This document shows, piece after piece, positions 32,058-36,080 of a DNA stretch of 36,080 bases. The position numbers and the translations under genes were made by a program. This stretch comes from Bryobacter sp. (GTDB taxonomy: Bacteria > Acidobacteriota > Terriglobia > Bryobacterales > Bryobacteraceae). The stretch's first letter is position 1, and each line of letters starts with the position of its first letter. Location of the stretch: the NCBI GenBank assembly GCA_022843605.1, contig JALHNI010000022.1:26350-62429 (forward strand), given 5' to 3'. The notes beneath the pieces were generated by a model. That model was not told where the DNA came from, did not search any database, and saw nothing but the letters and a program-made list of their open reading frames with translations.

Positions 32058-35000
32058 TTGAAACGCTTTCGATAAAAAAAATCAAGGCCGAAGACGCCGT
32101 TCTCGTCACGGATGGCTAACGCTGAGAACTCTCGCGAGAAGTCCCACTCGACGCTCACAATCTGCTGCTGTGTCCGGTTGAGGTTCGTGATGAATGTCAC
32201 GGTGATATCTCGGGACACCTGTTGCTCGATCGTCAGCCGGGCTTGCGCCGTGTTCTCGATTCCGGTCAATTGCGGATCGATCCGAACCCGGCTCACGCCG
32301 AAAAGTCTTTGCAGCCGGCCAGTGATGGGGGCGGCTACGGCTTGTCCCAGGAGGGCGCTGCTGGCTCCCTGTAAAAACGTAGGACTCTGAACGTTCGCTC
32401 CACTCGCCACCGACCCGTTAGGTGTGCGACCTACGGTGAGCAAAGCCAGAATCTCAGACGACTGCAGCGGCGGGTCTGACCGGTACGACAAATTCAACTT
32501 ACTTGCCGGGCCGGAAAAGTTAATCGTGACCACGACTCCACGGACTCGCGTTTGCAGATCTAAGTTGATCACCGGCTCGACCTTAGTCTGGTTGTAGAAA
32601 TTGACCTCGCCTCGGTCAATAGTGTACTTCGTCCCGAAAAAGCTGATCTCACCCTGCGTAAATGACGTTCGTCCAAGCAAAACCGGGCGCGTCGGTGTTC
32701 CGCGCAGTCGGAGGTTCACTTCGGCCTCAACATTCTGGGTCAGTGACGTGGTTACTTGCGCATTGAGTGCGGTGTCAACGCGAACGTCAAATTGCATGTT
32801 CTTCAAGAACTCATTCTCGATGCGCGTCGACGCGATCTCTGCCCTGCTGGACTCGGCGATGATCGTACCCAGGTCAGTGCGTGGATTGAGTGCCGCGCGC
32901 AAGAGGGTCACCGAACCAGAAAGCAGGCTGCGGGAAGCGCTCCCCGCCAGTGTCAGGGAAGAATTCACTGCCGTGGTTACTCCCTCTGGATAGCGCACCC
33001 GAACATTGTCCGCTTGTGCCTGTAACTGATAACTCAACTCTTCGGAAAAGCCGATAAATCCGCTGAGGCGAATTGTGCCGCCCCCAGACTGCGCGGTCAA
33101 GTTCTCCAGTCGGGCTCTCGAACGATCAAAGAATACGGCTCCATTCACACGCTCCAGGCCATTCGAAACGTCTCGTAGAAAGAACGATGCATCCCGCAAC
33201 TCCATTCGGCCGGCCATGATCGGCTGGGTCAACGTCCCACGCACCGACAAATCTAGAGTCGATCGACCTGCGGCGATCAAGTCCGCCTTCAACGCGGAAA
33301 GGACCGCCAGATTTGCGTCGCCAACCACCCGAATATTGGCTGTCGCGGCATTCCCTAAGGAAACTAGGCCGGTCGCCGTCAGCTTCGTATCCTTTGCCAG
33401 CAGGTTGGCCTGTTGGATGTTCAACCCTTTAGCATCGTATGTAATCTCAATCGGTCCCTCATTTCGGAGCGTGAAGTCGCGTCGAGCGCTCTCGCTCATC
33501 GCTTGCCGCGGAACAATTGCCAGTTGGCTGATCTTTAGGCCGCCTTTCAGACTTTGGGGATCGCGCAAATTACCGCGCAAGGCTCCACTTGCCTCAAGAC
33601 GGACGTCAAATGGCGTTGGATCCGGGCTTAAAGCTTGACTCGCCACCAGCTCCTGAAAATCGTCGAACTTCGCACCCTTCACTTCGAACTTCGCTTCACC
33701 TGGCATCAATCCGGCGAGTTGCCATTGCGAGGTTGCGGTCACTGCTGCCCCTCTTAGCAAGCCGCTGGCCGTCAGGCTCAAACGGCCAGGCTGAGTTTTT
33801 GCGTGAATGCTCACCGCGCCGAGAGGTTTTCCTTCGTACGCTACTTGTTGGACTACCGCGCGTCCGTCGATCATACTGAAATCCGGCTGCCCCGCTGAAA
33901 TGCGCCCTCGCGCCCTCGCATCAATATCCAGTCGGCCCGCCCAGCTTGGGAAGCGGTTGCGAAACTGACCAAGTTTCTCCAATTGCAAGCCAGACCCCCT
34001 CGTCGAACCTTGAAACGCTCCGTTGCGCAGATCGTTCGGCTCGTGAACGTAAGTTCCTGAAAACTCCACCGGTTGCCCATCGAGCTTAAATCTTCCCCCA
34101 CGAATGTCGATTTGTTCATTGGTATAGGTAACCCTCCCGCTCACTGTATCGAGCGTTTGGGCCATAAACACGGCGTCGTTCCACTCAAGTTGACCATCTA
34201 GCCTTGGATCCTGGAGGCTGCCACTTATGTCAGCCGAACCTTTGGCTCGTCCGGTTGCCTCGGTTAGGTGGGGCGCTACCTCAACTCCCAGTGCCGAGAC
34301 CCGCCCACTAATCGTACTGGTGCCGCGTGTTTCCCAATCGAAGAGCGAAACTCCGAGGTTTCCAGTCAAACTTTCGTTGCCTCGGTGAATCTCCAACTGG
34401 TCCAGCTTCAGCAGGTCCGAACGCACATCTACTTGGGTACGGGCCCGCTCCACGAGTTCACCTTCGTAGCGAATGGACTTGGCGATCAACAGCCCCTTTG
34501 CCGATGGCTCCCTCAATCCACCGCTTACTAATCCTCGAAAAACCAACAGACCCCCCGGCTCAATACGCACGGGGAGCCGGTTTACAAAAGGAAGTTCCTT
34601 CAGGTTCGCGGTAACGAGGTCAACATCTAATCCACCCAGCAGGTTGCCTGCTGCCTGTACCTTGGTTGAGTTCGACTCAAGATGCGTCCCGGTGAGTCGA
34701 ACATCATTCGTTGCCGAGTCATAGACCAGATTCACGATACCGTTCAGGGGTCGCTCGTCGTCCGTTGCGATCAAAGTCAAACGAGCCGTAGCCTTAGTTG
34801 CCCGAGCGTTCCCTTCGATGTTAACCGGGCCGTTCATTAGCGATCCCCATGAGGGTAACGTAGGGTCGAAGAAATGCTGGGCATCGTTGAAGCGAACATT
34901 GCCCAACGTGCCTCGGATCTGGTAGCCGTCGGCGTGAGCCGACGCTGAACCTCTGAAGTTGCCCTGCTCTGAATCAACCCTCAGTTTCCCGACATCAATT

Positions 35001-35977
35001 CGGTGACCGCTGTCCGGAGAATGGCGGTAAAGGGTTTCTCCGGTAACGTTCACTCCCTTCAGACTGAGTCGATCGTCTCGGTAGGTCAGATTCCTTCCCG
35101 CTACTTGCCCGGAGAATTGCCAGGAAGCCTTGTAGGTGACTCTACCCATGGCCTCGGCGATTCCCACTGGTGGAAGCGGCAGATCGAAATGGCGGACCAA
35201 GTCCCGGACGGGTCCCGTCCCTTTCACCGTTGCATCCAAGGTGGGATGCTGCCAATTCTCCAACCTCCCCGAAGCTTCGAGCCGCAAATCATCTAATTCC
35301 GCGTGCAACTGCTCAAAGGACACGCCGTTACTTGTGAGTAAGAGTTTGGTAGCCATCGAAAACTGCAACTCGCGGATATCCGCTAATTTTAGATTCAACT
35401 GCTTGCCCGCGAGCAAACCGCGGTAGTGTTGCCCGTCAAGTGCTAGTTCAACCCGAAGATGTTCGCCGCGGATGTTGAAAGGTACCTCGTGGTGATTCCA
35501 TGAGAACGTCCCATGGGCGGCATTCAGGTGGTCGATGCCAAGTTTCAATAGGTCTTCGATCAGTTCGTCAGGACGGCGAGATTTCTGGCGATGTGGCAAA
35601 TTCGTCGATCCGTCGGCATAGGTGACGATGTGCACTGCCGGTTCTATCAGCGTCACGGCCTTCAGGTCCACGTTGGGGCTGATGAAAGACATGATCTTGA
35701 GCGAGATCTCAGCTTTAGCAACGTAAATAAAGGGCTTGTCCGTCGCCGCCTCTCTGCCACGAATTGTGATGTCCTGAACGTGGACTAGACCGCGTGCCCA
35801 ATCCCAGTTGAAGCGACCCAAGCTTATCTGAGCGCCAGTCGCCTTCTGAATTTCTGCTATAGCCCTGGCCCGAATCTGGTTGGCAAGCCACTCCGATCGC
35901 CAAACAAAGAACGCGGCGGTGACCAGGAGGATCAGCAAACCGACGAAGCCAATGACGTACTTGCGAAATCGTGTCAT
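32054..35977 (-). CDS. tamB: TamB-like envelope biogenesis protein (DUF490)
   Basis: A 1307-residue protein from ATG 35977 with AAGG 4 nt ahead; the start overlaps the stop of the upstream gene (ATGA). A single membrane anchor occupies residues 7-25 (YVIGFVGLLILLVTAAFFVW), followed by an AsmA/TamB-type N-terminal region (AIAEIQKATGAQISLGRFNWDWARGLVHVQDITIRG) and about a thousand residues of repetitive beta-strands. The C-terminus (LQTRVRGVVVTINFSGPASKLNLSYRSDPPLQSSEILALLTVGR and ENGVFGLDFFYRKRFK) is the DUF490/TamB domain. TamB links inner and outer membranes and carries lipids or helps outer-membrane assembly. No TamA/BamA partner is visible; the gene upstream is mostly outside the window. 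Confidence 0.9.
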   Translation of the reverse strand: MTRFRKYVIGFVGLLILLVTAAFFVWRSEWLANQIRARAIAEIQKATGAQISLGRFNWDWARGLVHVQDITIRGREAATDKPFIYVAKAEISLKIMSFISPNVDLKAVTLIEPAVHIVTYADGSTNLPHRQKSRRPDELIEDLLKLGIDHLNAAHGTFSWNHHEVPFNIRGEHLRVELALDGQHYRGLLAGKQLNLKLADIRELQFSMATKLLLTSNGVSFEQLHAELDDLRLEASGRLENWQHPTLDATVKGTGPVRDLVRHFDLPLPPVGIAEAMGRVTYKASWQFSGQVAGRNLTYRDDRLSLKGVNVTGETLYRHSPDSGHRIDVGKLRVDSEQGNFRGSASAHADGYQIRGTLGNVRFNDAQHFFDPTLPSWGSLMNGPVNIEGNARATKATARLTLIATDDERPLNGIVNLVYDSATNDVRLTGTHLESNSTKVQAAGNLLGGLDVDLVTANLKELPFVNRLPVRIEPGGLLVFRGLVSGGLREPSAKGLLIAKSIRYEGELVERARTQVDVRSDLLKLDQLEIHRGNESLTGNLGVSLFDWETRGTSTISGRVSALGVEVAPHLTEATGRAKGSADISGSLQDPRLDGQLEWNDAVFMAQTLDTVSGRVTYTNEQIDIRGGRFKLDGQPVEFSGTYVHEPNDLRNGAFQGSTRGSGLQLEKLGQFRNRFPSWAGRLDIDARARGRISAGQPDFSMIDGRAVVQQVAYEGKPLGAVSIHAKTQPGRLSLTASGLLRGAAVTATSQWQLAGLMPGEAKFEVKGAKFDDFQELVASQALSPDPTPFDVRLEASGALRGNLRDPQSLKGGLKISQLAIVPRQAMSESARRDFTLRNEGPIEITYDAKGLNIQQANLLAKDTKLTATGLVSLGNAATANIRVVGDANLAVLSALKADLIAAGRSTLDLSVRGTLTQPIMAGRMELRDASFFLRDVSNGLERVNGAVFFDRSRARLENLTAQSGGGTIRLSGFIGFSEELSYQLQAQADNVRVRYPEGVTTAVNSSLTLAGSASRSLLSGSVTLLRAALNPRTDLGTIIAESSRAEIASTRIENEFLKNMQFDVRVDTALNAQVTTSLTQNVEAEVNLRLRGTPTRPVLLGRTSFTQGEISFFGTKYTIDRGEVNFYNQTKVEPVINLDLQTRVRGVVVTINFSGPASKLNLSYRSDPPLQSSEILALLTVGRTPNGSVASGANVQSPTFLQGASSALLGQAVAAPITGRLQRLFGVSRVRIDPQLTGIENTAQARLTIEQQVSRDITVTFITNLNRTQQQIVSVEWDFSREFSALAIRDENGVFGLDFFYRKRFK

Positions 35978-36080
35978 AAGCCTTCGAAAACCTCCTCCCG
36001 GTATCGGATGCTCACCTGCGTACGACTCATGCTGATCCAACGATCTAGCTGGTTGTCGATCCGATCCTGTACCAATAGCT
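35974..36080 (-). CDS. 3' end of an unidentified gene upstream of the TamB-like gene
   Basis: In the frame whose TGA (35976-35974) overlaps the TamB ATG, 34 codons are open to the window edge and end in SRTQVSIRYREEVFEGL. The 4-nt ATGA overlap and the good reading suggest a real coupled gene. The peptide is too short to identify. A competing frame ends at 36045. Confidence 0.5.
   Translation of the reverse strand, partial: LLVQDRIDNQLDRWISMSRTQVSIRYREEVFEGL

Noticed and set aside
1..36080. CRISPR array, insertion sequence, rRNA, riboswitch
   Set aside because: No regularly spaced repeats, transposase gene, rRNA or known aptamer pattern was seen on either strand.

Overview
The window looks like a piece of a GC-rich Acidobacteriota chromosome, most likely of the Solibacter/Bryobacter type. 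This rests on the paired DUF1549/DUF1553 and DUF1501 proteins, a Tat-signalled Gfo/Idh oxidoreductase, a type I sulfatase, an AGE-family epimerase and a TamB-like protein. A planctomycete would share some of these families, so the assignment is an inference from gene content only.

Positions 1 to about 20,450 are the right-hand part of an integrated prophage; its left end lies outside the window. It abuts the 3' end of a tRNA-His gene (20490-20566, minus strand), with a tyrosine integrase next to it. From right to left it holds an integrase, an excisionase-like HTH protein and two divergent ribbon-helix-helix proteins (18.4-20.4 kb), then a hypothetical protein and a membrane protein. The virion module follows on the minus strand: a terminase small subunit-like protein, a sigma-region-2-like protein, terminase large subunit, portal, a small protein, a ten-cysteine protein, scaffold, a hypothetical protein, a head protein, major capsid, a spike-base-like protein, a terminator, three proteins that look like adaptor-fold paralogues, a GH73-type glucosaminidase, a repeat-rich structural protein, and a nozzle/gp10-like beta-propeller protein cut by the window edge. 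The order resembles short-tailed (P22/SU10-like) phages. A single long plus-strand gene (14200-16161) interrupts the packaging genes and encodes a signal-peptide-bearing, fibre-like protein.

Two very short ORFs (12 and 14 codons), each behind an excellent Shine-Dalgarno sequence and both ending in a Pro-Pro-(Ile)-Gly-Phe-stop pattern, sit at opposite ends of the prophage part. They are the most puzzling small feature here.

Positions 20,490 to the end are host chromosome. A UbiD-family decarboxylase is divergent from a FabG-type reductase. Five minus-strand genes with overlapping starts and stops (DUF1549/DUF1553 protein, DUF1501 protein, atypical SDR, AGE-family epimerase, sulfatase; 30280 down to 22822) form a compact operon, probably for carbohydrate or sulfated-glycan use. 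A Tat-signalled Gfo/Idh oxidoreductase diverges from it. At the right edge a TamB-like envelope protein is translationally coupled to a DUF2103-like small protein downstream and to the end of an unidentified gene upstream.
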